Shown one piece after another: positions 19,019-28,250 of a stretch of 64,000 nt of DNA. Both the position numbers and the translations under genes were made by a program. Source of the stretch: Pseudomonas sp. MM223 (lineage in GTDB: Bacteria > Pseudomonadota > Gammaproteobacteria > Pseudomonadales > Pseudomonadaceae). The notes below the pieces were generated by a model. The model saw only the letters and a list, made by a program, of their open reading frames with translations, was not told where the DNA came from and made no database searches. Location of the stretch: the NCBI GenBank assembly GCA_947090765.1, contig OX352322.1, positions 1,135,501 to 1,199,500 on the forward strand, in the 5' to 3' direction. The first letter of the stretch is position 1. Each line of letters begins with the position of its first letter.

Positions 19019-19405
19019 ATGAGCAAGCATTACCTGACAGGCCTGGCACTGGCCTGCGTTTTACCGTTGGCCGTGGCGGACGATTACACGCCGGCTTACG
19101 GGCAATGCATGGACAAGGCCTCCACCACAGTGGCCATGAGCGAATGCATCAAGGCCGAGACGCAAGTGCAGGACCAGCGCTTGAATAGGGTGTACAAGCA
19201 GTTGATGGGCAAGCTGGATGCCGGGCAGCAGAAAAGCTTGAGGGATGTACAGCGCAAGTGGCTGGCCTATCGCGATGGCAATTGCCAGTTCCATGTGCAG
19301 GCCAGTGGCGGGACCATGGCGCAGTTGGAAGGTGGGTCATGCATGATGGACATGACCCGTGACCGGGCGGCGGAGCTGGAACGGGTGCTCAGCCCAGGGC
19401 AGTGA
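19019..19405 (+). CDS. LprI/DUF1311-family periplasmic protein
   Basis: The 128 residues begin with a signal peptide (cleaved near AVADD). The mature part has YGQCMDKA, MSECIKAE and LDAGQQKSLRDVQRKWLAYRD followed by NCQFHV, the cysteine pattern of DUF1311/LprI proteins, some of which inhibit lysozymes. AAGGAGG precedes ATG 19019. Role here is unproven; envelope protection is the family expectation. Confidence 0.8.
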   Translation: MSKHYLTGLALACVLPLAVADDYTPAYGQCMDKASTTVAMSECIKAETQVQDQRLNRVYKQLMGKLDAGQQKSLRDVQRKWLAYRDGNCQFHVQASGGTMAQLEGGSCMMDMTRDRAAELERVLSPGQ

Positions 19406-19415
19406 GGTTGCCTGT

Positions 19416-19495
19416 ACCGGCCTAGCTCCCACAGGGATTGCATCGCCTGATGGCACGGCGCGGTCCCTGTGGGGGCTGGCTTGCCGGCGATGGGG
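19416..19495. repeat. REP pair (type B), left arm shortened
   Basis: The right arm (about 19464-19495, GGGGCTGGCTTGCCGGCGAT core) is complete. The left arm retains only the AGCTCCCACAGGGA end and has lost its CGCCGGCAAGCC portion, so the copy is degenerate. Confidence 0.6.
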
Positions 19496-19511
19496 CGCGC
19501 AGCGGCCCCGT

Positions 19512-20624
19512 TTACTTGTGCGGTTTGCGCGGTGCCCGGGCCTTGAGGTACTCGCGCACTTCCACCGCATCCCCGGCAAATTCGATACGCTCTGCCTTCG
19601 CCGCACGCTGGTAGGCATACATCGGGTCGTAATACTCGTTCAGCAAGCCCTCGATCCAGCCCCGGTGCAGGTCCACCGCGCCGCTGCGCTGTTGCTCTTC
19701 CAGCGCTTGGCCCAGTATCGCCGACAGCCGTTGATAACGCTCGCCACCCAAGCGCTTGTAGATGTTGGCCATGCTCTGCAGCATGCGTTCGGTAAACAGC
19801 CGGCGACCATCTTCCTCGCCATGAACAGCGGCGAACTCGGCACTCAGGTTGACCACATAGTCACGCAGGATACGCTCGACGCGGTTGGCAAAGCTGTCTT
19901 CCAGCCACACCAACGGGTATTGCTGCATGCCTTGGTAAAGCTCCAGCGGCACGGTGCAGCTGCCGACGATGCGGCCTTCATCTTCCAGTACGAATTGCTC
20001 GATCCCGCTGGCACGCTTCTTCAGCACATCGATAGCCAGCTGGTTCTCGAAGTCGATCTGCGCCGGTTGCGCAGTAGCACGCTTGCCGAAGCTGGAACCG
20101 CGATGGTTGGCATGGCCTTCCAGGTCCAGCACATTGCCCAGCTGGTGCAGCACATCCGTCTTGCCGGTACCGGTAAGGCCGCCCAGCAGCACGAAATCGC
20201 ATTGCGCCACCGCTTGCTGGGTGGTTTCCAGCAGGAAGGTACGCATGGCTTTGTAGCCGCCTTTGATACGCGGGTACTGGATGCCCGCCTCGTCGCGCAG
20301 CCAACCTTGCACGATCTGTGAACGCAGGCCACCCCGGAAGCAGTACAGATAGCCTTGCGGGTGGGCCTGGGTAAACGCCACCCAAGCGTCCATCCGTGCC
20401 TGCTTGATGCTGCCGCTGACCAACTCGTGGCCAAGGGTGATGGCGGCTGCCTGACCCTGTTGTTTGAAGCAGGTGCCGACCTTCTGCCGCTCCTGGTCGT
20501 TCATCAACGGCAGGTTGACCACGCCAGGGAAGGCGCCTTTGGCGAATTCGACGGGGGCGCGCATGTCCATCATCGGCACATCGTCGAGGAACAGCTGACG
20601 CAAGTCGGTGCAGTCGGGGCGCAT
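19512..20624 (-). CDS. selU: tRNA 2-selenouridine synthase
   Basis: Replaces sulfur by selenium in the wobble 2-thiouridine of tRNAs for Lys, Glu and Gln, using selenophosphate. The 370-residue protein has an N-terminal rhodanese domain with the catalytic cysteine in [10 protein letters not shown] and a C-terminal P-loop domain with GLTGTGKTD. Its ATG overlaps the selD stop by one base in TGATG, so the two genes are co-transcribed and coupled. Also named mnmH or ybbB. Confidence 0.95.
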   Translation of the reverse strand: MRPDCTDLRQLFLDDVPMMDMRAPVEFAKGAFPGVVNLPLMNDQERQKVGTCFKQQGQAAAITLGHELVSGSIKQARMDAWVAFTQAHPQGYLYCFRGGLRSQIVQGWLRDEAGIQYPRIKGGYKAMRTFLLETTQQAVAQCDFVLLGGLTGTGKTDVLHQLGNVLDLEGHANHRGSSFGKRATAQPAQIDFENQLAIDVLKKRASGIEQFVLEDEGRIVGSCTVPLELYQGMQQYPLVWLEDSFANRVERILRDYVVNLSAEFAAVHGEEDGRRLFTERMLQSMANIYKRLGGERYQRLSAILGQALEEQQRSGAVDLHRGWIEGLLNEYYDPMYAYQRAAKAERIEFAGDAVEVREYLKARAPRKPHK

Positions 20625-21658
20625 CAGATCACCTCGACTGCGTGGGTCTGTCGTTCGACCAGTTTGCCGATGGGCGACAACTGCAGGCCCAGTTCGGCAG
20701 CGACTGCCAGGAACTCGGCTTCACCTTCAGGGCTGACCGCCACCAGCAGGCCGCCGCTGGTCTGCGGGTCGCACAGCAAGTGTTTCTGGTCGTCACTGAG
20801 GGCGCCGAGCTTGTGGCCGTAGCTGTCGAAGTTGCGCAGGGTGCCGCCGGGGATGCAGCCCTCGGCCAGGTAGTGGTCGACACTGGGCAGGCGCGGTACG
20901 GCGGCGTAGTCCAGGTGCGCAGTCAGGCCGCTGCCTTCGGCCAGTTCTACCAGGTGGCCGAGCAGGCCGAAACCGGTGACGTCGGTCATGGCTTTTACCC
21001 CGTCGAGCTTGCCGAAGCGGCTGCCGGGGGTGTTGAGGGTGCACATCCAGTCGCGGGCCAGGCCCTGGTCCTGCGCGCGCAACTTGGCCTTTTTTTCGGC
21101 GGTGGTGAGGATGCCGATGCCCAGTGGCTTGGTCAGGTACAGCTGGCAGCCGGCAGTGGCGGTGTCGTTGCGCTTGAGGTGGCGCTTGCTGACCACACCG
21201 GTCACGGCCAGGCCGAAGATTGGCTCGGGGGCGTCGATGGAGTGGCCGCCGGCCAGTGGGATGCCGGCTTCGGCGCACACGGCGCGGCCGCCACGGATCA
21301 CTTCACGGGCAACCTCCGGGGGCAGCACGTTGACTGGCCAGCCAAGGATGGCGATGGCCATCAGCGGGTCGCCGCCCATGGCGTAGATGTCGCTGATGGC
21401 GTTGGTGGCGGCGATGCGGCCAAAATCGTAGGGGTCATCGACAATCGGCATGAAAAAGTCGGTGGTCGAGACCACACCGCGCTCGTCGTCCAGCGCATAC
21501 ACGGCCGCGTCGTCGCGCGAGGCGTTGCCCACCCACAGCTTAGGGTCCAGCGCCTGGGCGCCGCTTTCGGCGAGGATCACGTCCAGTACCTTGGGGGAGA
21601 TCTTGCAACCACAGCCGGCACCATGGCTGTACTGGGTCAGGCGAATCGGCTCGCTCAT
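20624..21658 (-). CDS. selD: Selenide, water dikinase (selenophosphate synthase)
   Basis: Makes selenophosphate from selenide and ATP for SelU and, where present, selenocysteine synthesis. The 344 residues contain the N-terminal HGAGCGCK motif with active cysteine C16 and lysine K19, and the AIRS-type ATP-binding region (ASRDDAAVY). The active position is cysteine, not selenocysteine, so the gene does not need a SECIS element. No selA or selB is nearby. Confidence 0.95.
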   Translation of the reverse strand: MSEPIRLTQYSHGAGCGCKISPKVLDVILAESGAQALDPKLWVGNASRDDAAVYALDDERGVVSTTDFFMPIVDDPYDFGRIAATNAISDIYAMGGDPLMAIAILGWPVNVLPPEVAREVIRGGRAVCAEAGIPLAGGHSIDAPEPIFGLAVTGVVSKRHLKRNDTATAGCQLYLTKPLGIGILTTAEKKAKLRAQDQGLARDWMCTLNTPGSRFGKLDGVKAMTDVTGFGLLGHLVELAEGSGLTAHLDYAAVPRLPSVDHYLAEGCIPGGTLRNFDSYGHKLGALSDDQKHLLCDPQTSGGLLVAVSPEGEAEFLAVAAELGLQLSPIGKLVERQTHAVEVI

Positions 21659-21784
21659 ACGTTCCTCGGCAGGTCAGATTGTTGCGCGATTGTAGCAAAG
21701 CTGGCCTTTGGGCCTTTGCCTCTTATAATTCCCATTGTCGGCGGATTTGTCGGCATTTCCCCGCTATTGAACCGGAGAATACAC

Positions 21785-22639
21785 ATGCTCAAACGCCCCT
21801 TGGCGCTCGCCGCTGGCCTCGTGCTGTCCTGCTGTGCCGTTGTGGTTCAGGCTGCTGAAACCCTGCGGGTCAGCGCCATCCCCGACGAAGCGCCTACCGA
21901 ACTGCAGCGCAAGTTCAAGCCATTGGGCGAGTACCTGGCCAAGCAGTTGGGCATGGAGGTGAAGTTCGTACCGGTGGCCGATTACCCGGCGGTGGTCGAA
22001 TCGCTGGCCGCCGACCGCCTGGACCTGGCTTGGCTGGGTGGCTTCACTTTTGTTCAGGTACACCTGAAGGACCCGACAGCCACGCCGCTGGTGCAGCGTG
22101 AGCAGGATGCGCAGTTCACCTCCAAGTTCATCACAGCCAACCCCAACGTGAAGAGCCTGGCCGACCTCAAGGGCAAGTCGTTTGCCTTCGGGTCCATCTC
22201 GTCCACGTCGGGCAGCCTGATGCCGCGTTACTTCATGCTCAAGCAGGACAACATCAAGCCTGAAGAGTACTTCAGCCGCGTGGCCTATTCTGGCGCCCAT
22301 GACGCCACCGTGGCCTGGGTGCAGGCTGGCAAGGTCGATGGTGGCGTGCTCAACGCGAGTGTGTGGCAAAAGCTGGTGGATGCCGGCAAGGTCGATACCA
22401 GCAAGGTGAAGGTGTTTGCCACCACCCCGACCTACTTCGACTACAACTGGACCGTGCGCGGCAACATGGAGCCGGCGTTGAAAGAAAAGATCAAGAAGGC
22501 CTTCCTTGACCTCGACCCAGCCAACCCCGAGCACAAGGCGATTCTCGACCTGCAGGCCGCCAGCCGCTTCATCGAAACCAAGCCTGAGAACTACACGGGC
22601 ACCGAGCAAGCCGCGCGCGAGGCCGGCCTGCTCAAGTGA
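21785..22639 (+). CDS. PhnD-like phosphonate/phosphite ABC transporter substrate-binding protein
   Basis: Periplasmic binding protein of 284 residues with a signal peptide ending VVQA before AETLRVSAIPDEA. The body fits the phosphate/phosphonate/phosphite group (PhnD/PtxB): DYPAVVESLAADRLDLAWLGG and FAFGSISSTSGSLMP. GGAGA precedes ATG 21785. A longer open frame reaches far upstream but runs antisense through selD and is not used. First of four overlapping genes forming one importer. Confidence 0.85.
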   Translation: MLKRPLALAAGLVLSCCAVVVQAAETLRVSAIPDEAPTELQRKFKPLGEYLAKQLGMEVKFVPVADYPAVVESLAADRLDLAWLGGFTFVQVHLKDPTATPLVQREQDAQFTSKFITANPNVKSLADLKGKSFAFGSISSTSGSLMPRYFMLKQDNIKPEEYFSRVAYSGAHDATVAWVQAGKVDGGVLNASVWQKLVDAGKVDTSKVKVFATTPTYFDYNWTVRGNMEPALKEKIKKAFLDLDPANPEHKAILDLQAASRFIETKPENYTGTEQAAREAGLLK

Positions 22640-23445
22640 CCGCGTCGAATGTGGCTATCCATCTGCACGGTGCCAGCCTGCGCCATGGCCCGGTACGCGC
22701 GCTTGACGCGGTCAGCCTGCGCATCGAGCAGGGCGAGCGCGTGGCAATCATCGGGCCGTCGGGGGCGGGCAAGTCCAGCTTGCTGCACCTGATGGCTACC
22801 GCCACCCAGCTCACCAGCGGGCGCCTGGAACTGCTCGGTGAGCAGCCTTGGGCGTTGTCGGCAAGGGCACGTCAGCGCCTGCGCGCGCGGGTTGGCCTGG
22901 TGCATCAGGCACCGCCCTTGCCACCGCGGCAACGGGTAGTGACAGCCGTGCTGGCTGGCCGCCTGGGGCAATGGGGTGTGCTGCGCGGCTTGCTCAACCT
23001 GCTGTACCCCGGCGATGTACCAGGGGCGCGCCAGGTTTTGGCCGAGCTAGGCCTGGCCGACAAGCTGTTCGTGCAGTGTGGGCAACTGTCCGGTGGCCAG
23101 TTGCAGCGGGTGGGCATTGCCCGGGCGCTGTACCAGCGGCCGCAGGTGCTGCTGACCGACGAGCCGGTGTCGGCCATGGACCCGGTGTTGGCCGACCACA
23201 GCCTGGCCTTGCTCAACCGCCATGCCCAGGCCAACGGCGTGACGCTGGTGGCGAGCCTGCATGCCGTAGAGCTGGCGCTGGCGCACTTCCCACGGGTGAT
23301 CGGTATCCGCGAGGGGCAGGTGGTGTTTGATTGCCCAGCCGATGCAGTCACCAAACCCATGCTGGATGCGCTTTACGCTAACGAACAGCTGGTATCGCCG
23401 CCCACCCAGGGGCCGGCCCTGACTGTGCAGATTCCGCGATGCTGA
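22636..23445 (+). CDS. PhnC-like ABC transporter ATP-binding protein
   Basis: ATPase of the importer, 269 residues: Walker A GPSGAGKSS, signature LSGGQLQRVGIARAL, Walker B VLLTDEP, H-loop in SLHAVELAL. GTG 22636 overlaps the previous stop in GTGA. Family resemblance is to PhnC. The unusual length of the C-terminal tail (about 25 residues after the core) has no assigned role. Confidence 0.88.
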   Translation: MTASNVAIHLHGASLRHGPVRALDAVSLRIEQGERVAIIGPSGAGKSSLLHLMATATQLTSGRLELLGEQPWALSARARQRLRARVGLVHQAPPLPPRQRVVTAVLAGRLGQWGVLRGLLNLLYPGDVPGARQVLAELGLADKLFVQCGQLSGGQLQRVGIARALYQRPQVLLTDEPVSAMDPVLADHSLALLNRHAQANGVTLVASLHAVELALAHFPRVIGIREGQVVFDCPADAVTKPMLDALYANEQLVSPPTQGPALTVQIPRC

Positions 23446-24266
23446 AGGCCGACACCCGCGACCCGGCCCTGCTGCCGCGGTTGCTGCTGGCCTTGCTGGC
23501 TGTGGCCGTGCTGTGGCCTGGCATTCAGCTGAGCGAGCTGAACCCGTGGGTACTGCTACAGGCTGAGAACCGGCAGCAGATCGCCAGTTTCACCCGCGCC
23601 TTCTGGCCACCGGCTCACGATGCCGACTTTCTCGCGTTGCTGTACGAAGCCACTCTGCAGACCCTGGCCGTGGCCACCGCTGGCATGGCGCTGGCATTGC
23701 TGCTGGCCGTTCCGGCCGGCCTGATGGCCAGCCGCGCCTTGTCGTTGCGTGCCGCCTCCCATGGCGGGCGCGCCGGGTTGTGGTCGCGGCTGCTGCGCCT
23801 GCCGGTGCGTGGGTTGCTCATCTTCTTGCGCAGCGTGCCAGAAATTGTCTGGGCGCTGCTGTTCGTGCGGGCCGTGGGGCTAGGGCCAACGGCGGGCGTG
23901 CTGGCGATCGCCATTACCTACAGCGGCATGCTCGGCAAGGTCTATGCCGAGATTTTCGAGTCGGTCGACCAGCGCCCGGCCCATGCCTTGTTGCAGGCGG
24001 GCAGTGGCCGGCTGGCGGCGTTTCTGTACGGCATCCTGCCCAATGCTGCATCGGAAGTGGTGTCGTACACCGTGTACCGCTGGGAGTGCGCAGTGCGGGC
24101 TTCGGTGGTGATGGGGTTTGTCGGTGCTGGCGGGCTGGGCCAGCAGATTGACCTGTCGATGCGCATGTTCGCCGGTGCGCAGGTAGCGAGCATGTTGCTG
24201 ACGTTCCTGGTACTGGTGATGCTGGCCGACCTGCTCAGCCGCCTGCTGCGCTGGAGGCTGGCATGA
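23439..24266 (+). CDS. PhnE-like ABC transporter permease 1
   Basis: 275-residue inner-membrane permease with about six helices and the EAA-type loop around GSGRLAAFLYGILPNAA, which contacts the ATPase. It overlaps the ATPase gene by seven bases and the second permease by four (ATGA), indicating tight coupling. Together with its neighbour it would form a heterodimeric channel. Confidence 0.85.
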   Translation: MLKADTRDPALLPRLLLALLAVAVLWPGIQLSELNPWVLLQAENRQQIASFTRAFWPPAHDADFLALLYEATLQTLAVATAGMALALLLAVPAGLMASRALSLRAASHGGRAGLWSRLLRLPVRGLLIFLRSVPEIVWALLFVRAVGLGPTAGVLAIAITYSGMLGKVYAEIFESVDQRPAHALLQAGSGRLAAFLYGILPNAASEVVSYTVYRWECAVRASVVMGFVGAGGLGQQIDLSMRMFAGAQVASMLLTFLVLVMLADLLSRLLRWRLA

Positions 24267-25030
24267 ACCGGGTGATCAACCTGCTGCTGCTTGGTGCCAT
24301 CGCAATGGCAGTAGTGGCCTCGTTCGCTTACCTGGAGCTGGACTTGCAGGCATTGGTCGGCAATGGCGGGTTGGGGCAGATGGGCGAGTATGCCGGGCGT
24401 TTCCTGCACCCGGACCTGTCTGCCGAGCACCTGAAGGCAGTGTGGCGTGGGGCGCTGGAGACCCTGGCCATGTCTGGCCTGGGTACCTTGTTGGCAATGG
24501 TAATGGGGATGTTGTTGGCGCTGCCGGCAGCGGGGCGGTTCGGCTGGCCTTTGCAGGGGGCGGCGCGGGTGTTGCTGAATGCCCTGCGGGCCATCCCTGA
24601 ACTGGTGTGGGCGGCGCTGACGGTGCTGGCGGCAGGCCTTGGCCCCAATGCTGGCACCCTGGCCTTGGCGCTGCATACCGCTGGCGTGCTGGGGCGGTTG
24701 TTTGCCGAGGCGCTGGAGAACGCACCACCAGAGCCGGCAGCGGCTATCCGCCTGCAGGGCGGCAGCCAGGTAGCGGCGTTCTGCTTTGGCACCTTGCCTA
24801 ACCTATGGCCGCAGTTGCTGGCCTACAGCTTGTACCGCTGGGAGAACAATATCCGCATGGCCAGTGTGCTGGGGTTTGTCGGGGCGGGTGGCTTGGGGCA
24901 GATGCTGTACACCACCTTGAGCCTGTTCCAGGAGGCCCAGGCCAGCACGGTGATCATTGGGATGCTGGTGCTGGTGCTGCTGGTGGATGTGTTGAGCGAT
25001 GCATTGCGCCAGCGCTATGTGCGGGCCTGA
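24263..25030 (+). CDS. PhnE-like ABC transporter permease 2
   Basis: 255-residue permease with the same plan (EAA loop around GGSQVAAFCFGTLPNLW, then WENNIRMASVLGFVGAGGLG). Two different PhnE-like permeases in one operon occur in several proteobacterial phosphonate/phosphite importers. No C-P lyase, phosphonatase or phosphite dehydrogenase gene is adjacent, so the imported compound is unknown. Confidence 0.85.
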   Translation: MNRVINLLLLGAIAMAVVASFAYLELDLQALVGNGGLGQMGEYAGRFLHPDLSAEHLKAVWRGALETLAMSGLGTLLAMVMGMLLALPAAGRFGWPLQGAARVLLNALRAIPELVWAALTVLAAGLGPNAGTLALALHTAGVLGRLFAEALENAPPEPAAAIRLQGGSQVAAFCFGTLPNLWPQLLAYSLYRWENNIRMASVLGFVGAGGLGQMLYTTLSLFQEAQASTVIIGMLVLVLLVDVLSDALRQRYVRA

Positions 25031-25052
25031 CGGACAGCCGGGGCCGCGTTGC

Positions 25053-25145
25053 GGCCCATCGCCGGCAAGCCAGCTCCCACAGGTACAGTGCAAGATCAAA
25101 GGATTGCGCGGTCCTTGTGGGAGCTGGCTTGCCGGCGATAGGGCC
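25053..25145. repeat. REP pair (type B) between convergent units
   Basis: Arms with CGCCGGCAAGCCAGCTCCCA and its complement facing each other between phnE2-like and the bestrophin gene, which converge here. A GGGCCGC-GTT-GCGGCCC hairpin (25041-25057) precedes it and may aid termination. Confidence 0.8.
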
Positions 25146-25159
25146 CTTGAGGCCGGGGG

Positions 25160-26047
25160 CTAAGCCAAATCCCCACATTGCGCTTCCCGCTGCATCGACT
25201 CCAGGTTGCGCTCGATCGTCTCGCAGATGGTATCCATCTGGATCTGGTGCTCACTGAACCTGAACGGGCTCTGCAAGTCTGTGCCGATCCGCTCGATGGC
25301 CAGCAGCATGAACCCCACCACGGTCGATGCTAGCGGCGTAAACCAGCCCAGCGACTCCACCAGCCCCACCGGCACGATCAGGCAGAACAGGGTGATGAAC
25401 AGCCGCGGGAAATACACATAAGGATAGGGCAGCGGCGTATTGGCAATCCGTTCCATGCCACCCTGGGCGTTGGACAGGTCCACCAGTGTCGACTCCAGCC
25501 GCGCCAGGCGGATACTGTCCAGTCGCCCGGCCTGGTACTCCCGGGCCAGCAAAGCCGCCGAACCACCGAGAATGTCATTGGCGAAGTTGTTCGAGCGGTT
25601 GCGGCGTTCGAACTCTGCCGGAGGAATGAACGCCATCAACTCGTCCGGGCACGGTTCACCCTTCAGGTGCGCCGCCAGGCAGTTCACATAGGCGATATGC
25701 CGGCGCAGCAGGGTGGCCTTGACCGGGTTCAGGCCGTCTTCCGGGTCATCGATCAGGGTCAGCGCCTGCCGTGCGAAGCTACGCGACCCGTTCACCAGCG
25801 CCCCCCACAACGTGCGCGCCTCCCACCAGCGGTTGTAGGCGCTGCTGTTGCGAAAACTCACCAGCACCACCAGCGCCGAACCCAGCAAGGTCAAGGGGAT
25901 CAGCGGCAGGGTGAACTTGCTGTTGAAGAACAGCATGAAGTCGATGGTGACCAGCACATCCCAGATCAGCAGCCAGAACAACGACCAGCCGATGTAGCCG
26001 ATGGTCTTCACGGCCAGGCGGTACTTGCGGGTGATGATGTCTTTCAC
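25160..26047 (-). CDS. Bestrophin-family ion channel
   Basis: The 295-residue protein from GTG 26047 begins MKDIITRKYRLAVKTIGYIG, with GAGG eight bases upstream; the frame is open further but without a start signal. It has four hydrophobic segments and the motif SSAYNRWWEARTLWG, typical of bacterial bestrophin homologues (YneE/UPF0187), which form pentameric channels in the inner membrane. Selectivity (anion or cation) cannot be told from sequence here. Confidence 0.85.
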   Translation of the reverse strand: MKDIITRKYRLAVKTIGYIGWSLFWLLIWDVLVTIDFMLFFNSKFTLPLIPLTLLGSALVVLVSFRNSSAYNRWWEARTLWGALVNGSRSFARQALTLIDDPEDGLNPVKATLLRRHIAYVNCLAAHLKGEPCPDELMAFIPPAEFERRNRSNNFANDILGGSAALLAREYQAGRLDSIRLARLESTLVDLSNAQGGMERIANTPLPYPYVYFPRLFITLFCLIVPVGLVESLGWFTPLASTVVGFMLLAIERIGTDLQSPFRFSEHQIQMDTICETIERNLESMQREAQCGDLA

Positions 26048-26197
26048 GCGGGGTACCTCGAAACGCGGGGGATGCAGGATCGGACGTCGAGGCTCGTCGA
26101 AGGTTCGAGGGTGGAATGTTGCAAGGGATTTTTGTGGCTGTGGCGAAAGGCGGGTCCGACTTGAAGCCACATGCAATGACCCGCTGATCCAGCTCGG

Positions 26198-26677
26198 TCA
26201 AGTCAGTATTTGCTTCATCTGCACCAACGCTACCCGCGTGCCGTCCCATGCCTGCCGCTCCTCGATGCCGAACGGTGTAAAGCCCAGCTGTGGATAAAGC
26301 AGCAAGCCGGCGGTGTTGTGATTGAAGCATGACACCCAGACCTCCCGGGCGCTGTATTGCTGGCGGGCCAGTTCGTTCATGGCGGTTACCAGATAACGCG
26401 CTACACCAAGGCCGCGGGCGCTGGGGGCCACCACTACGTTGCCCAGGGCGCATACGCCGCCGTGTTCGGCTTTGTAGAAGTTGGCGAAGGCCAGGACAGC
26501 GCCGTTACCTTCCACCACCGTGGAGCCGCTGCGTTGGGCGATGGCGTCGCTCAGTTGGTCGGGGGTGAGGGGGTAGGTGGCTTTGGGGAACATGTAGAAC
26601 AGTTCGTCCGGGCTTTGTGGAAAGTTGCAGATGATGGGGATGTCTTCAGGTCGGATCGGGCGGTGGGTCAGGTGCAT
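26198..26677 (-). CDS. GNAT acetyltransferase
   Basis: The 159-residue protein shows the GNAT core: LGNVVVAPSARGLGVARYLVTAM (acetyl-CoA pyrophosphate loop RGLGVA) and FNHNTAGLLLYPQLGFTPF. Start ATG 26677. Same strand as the bestrophin and protease genes but separated by about 115-150 bases on each side. The substrate is not inferable. Confidence 0.85.
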   Translation of the reverse strand: MHLTHRPIRPEDIPIICNFPQSPDELFYMFPKATYPLTPDQLSDAIAQRSGSTVVEGNGAVLAFANFYKAEHGGVCALGNVVVAPSARGLGVARYLVTAMNELARQQYSAREVWVSCFNHNTAGLLLYPQLGFTPFGIEERQAWDGTRVALVQMKQILT

Positions 26678-26704
26678 GGCAGGTCCCTCTCGCGTTAGCT
26701 GGCA

Positions 26705-26738
26705 TGGCCTCTTCGCGGGTTTACCCGCGAAGAGGCCA
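26705..26738. repeat. Single REP-like palindrome (type C)
   Basis: TGGCCTCTTCGCGGGT and ACCCGCGAAGAGGCCA are perfect 16-base inverted arms with a two-base loop, between two minus-strand genes. It may act as a transcription stop for the protease gene. Confidence 0.8.
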
Positions 26739-26792
26739 TCAGCTTCACATCATATGCCGCTTTCAATCTTCAATCTTCAATCGCGACCCGAC

Positions 26793-27473
26793 TCACGGCT
26801 TGGCGGCCACCGCCACATAGCCCTTGACCGAAGCCGGTGCCCGGGGCTTGGCCTTGTGCGCCAGCAGGTACTGGTAGCGCCGCCATTCCTTGTCGATCTC
26901 GCTGAACGACATGAACACGCTGATGCGGTCTTTGCCGGCCAGGTCCGGGCGCTTGCCGGCGTCGATCTCGCTGGTAGGAATGATGGCGACGTTGATGCCC
27001 ACCACCTTGCCATCATCGGCAAACACCGGCCCGCCCGACATGCCCTTGGTGATCGGGCCGTCATGCACCGAGTAGAAGACGCTGCCAGGCGTACCTTCAA
27101 GCCGTACCAGTGACGGCAGGGCATGGCCCTTGCCCTGCATCGGCATCATGAAACTGTTGAAACCCACCGCCGTAACGGCTTCCCCTGGCACGTACTGGCG
27201 CCAGAGCGGCACGGTGCTGGCCTTGTGCTTGAAGAACACCACGTCACCGAGGCCTTCGTGGACCACGTTGCGCAAGAAAGGGGTGTGTTTGGCGGTTACT
27301 GCGTAATCCTCGTTCCACTGGATGGCGCTGGCCATCAGCAACATCGGCAGCGGGGCACCAGAAGTGACCACGAAAGCCTGGCTGTAGACGGGATCTGAAA
27401 CGTACGACGTTGGCACTCCATTGCACCCACTGAGCAGCATCATTGCCGCCATGCAGGGCGCGATTGTTTTCAT
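26793..27473 (-). CDS. Trypsin-like serine protease lipoprotein
   Basis: 226 residues with a lipoprotein signal (LSGC, C17). The trypsin-fold triad is visible: H63 in TAKHT (as in TAAHC), D77 in GDVVFF (as in DIAL) and S146 in GMSGGPV (as in GDSGGP). The His-Asp distance of only 14 residues is much shorter than in DegP or trypsin, so the N-terminal barrel is compact. No PDZ domain follows. No function is assigned; envelope protein turnover is plausible. Confidence 0.7.
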   Translation of the reverse strand: MKTIAPCMAAMMLLSGCNGVPTSYVSDPVYSQAFVVTSGAPLPMLLMASAIQWNEDYAVTAKHTPFLRNVVHEGLGDVVFFKHKASTVPLWRQYVPGEAVTAVGFNSFMMPMQGKGHALPSLVRLEGTPGSVFYSVHDGPITKGMSGGPVFADDGKVVGINVAIIPTSEIDAGKRPDLAGKDRISVFMSFSEIDKEWRRYQYLLAHKAKPRAPASVKGYVAVAAKP

Positions 27474-27691
27474 GGGTCACACAGGGCGTGTAGTAAAAAA
27501 AGGGAGCGCAACTATGGCTAAGTGCTATTACGCTAACAATACTTTCGGCATATATCCGACGAATGACAGCTTAAGTGTTAGTCATGACGGCGGCCAATAG
27601 AATGCAGGTATGGCTGCAGGGCTTGGAGTCATTCGGGTGTCGTCAATAATTTCCGGTGCCTGCCGGCAGCACGGCCATCGCAGGAAAAATT

Positions 27692-27712
27692 GATCTGATA
27701 ATCGTTATCATC
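27692..27712. promoter_or_regulatory. Fur box upstream of ECF sigma gene 2
   Basis: TGATAATCGTTATCA (27696-27710) is a perfect palindrome and contains the GATAAT/ATTATC-type halves of the Fur consensus. It lies immediately before the sigma gene, so iron-loaded Fur would repress the whole cassette. Confidence 0.8.
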
Positions 27713-27743
27713 TAATGTGCCATCCTTGCCCGGAGGGATGCCC

Positions 27744-28250
27744 GTGATAAACGACGATCTGAGTCAGGTCTATGCCGAGCACAATGGATGGCTCAAACAG
27801 TGGCTTTACCGCCGGCTGGGCTGTTCGGCACAAGCTGCGGACCTGGCTCAGGACACCTTCCTGCGGATCCTTCAGGCCCAGCAGAAGGCGGGTGCCAGCC
27901 TGAGCCTGCAGCGCCCCCGGGCCTACCTGGCAACGGTGAGCCGGCGGTTGGTGTACGACCATTTCCGCCGCCAGTCACTGGAGCGCGCCTACCTGGACAT
28001 GCTCGCGCAATTGCCTGAGTTGTTCGCGCTGTCCGCCGAAGAACAGTGGGAAATGCGCGAAACCTTGCAGCAACTGGACGCACTGCTCGATACCTTCAAG
28101 CCGGTGGTGCGCTCTGTGTTCCTGCTGGTGCAACTGGAGGGCCTGACCTATATCGAAGTGGCGCGCCGCCTGGGCATTGGCGAGCGCACGGTCAAGCGGC
28201 ACATGGCCAACGCCCTGCAAGCCTGCATTTTGTTTGACGAAGACTTCTGA
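27744..28250 (+). CDS. FecI-type ECF sigma factor 2
   Basis: 168 residues from GTG 27744, with GGAGG seven bases upstream; ATG 27738 is too close to the ribosome site. Region 2: HNGWLKQWLYRRL and ADLAQDTFLRIL. Region 4: LTYIEVARRLGIGERTVKRHMANAL. Overlaps the following FecR gene by one base (TGATG). Directs the receptor gene at 29267. Confidence 0.92.
   Translation: MINDDLSQVYAEHNGWLKQWLYRRLGCSAQAADLAQDTFLRILQAQQKAGASLSLQRPRAYLATVSRRLVYDHFRRQSLERAYLDMLAQLPELFALSAEEQWEMRETLQQLDALLDTFKPVVRSVFLLVQLEGLTYIEVARRLGIGERTVKRHMANALQACILFDEDF

Noticed and set aside
20642..21784. Upstream extension of the PhnD-like frame across selD
   Set aside because: It is antisense to a clear selD gene, and a signal peptide with a ribosome site begins at 21785.
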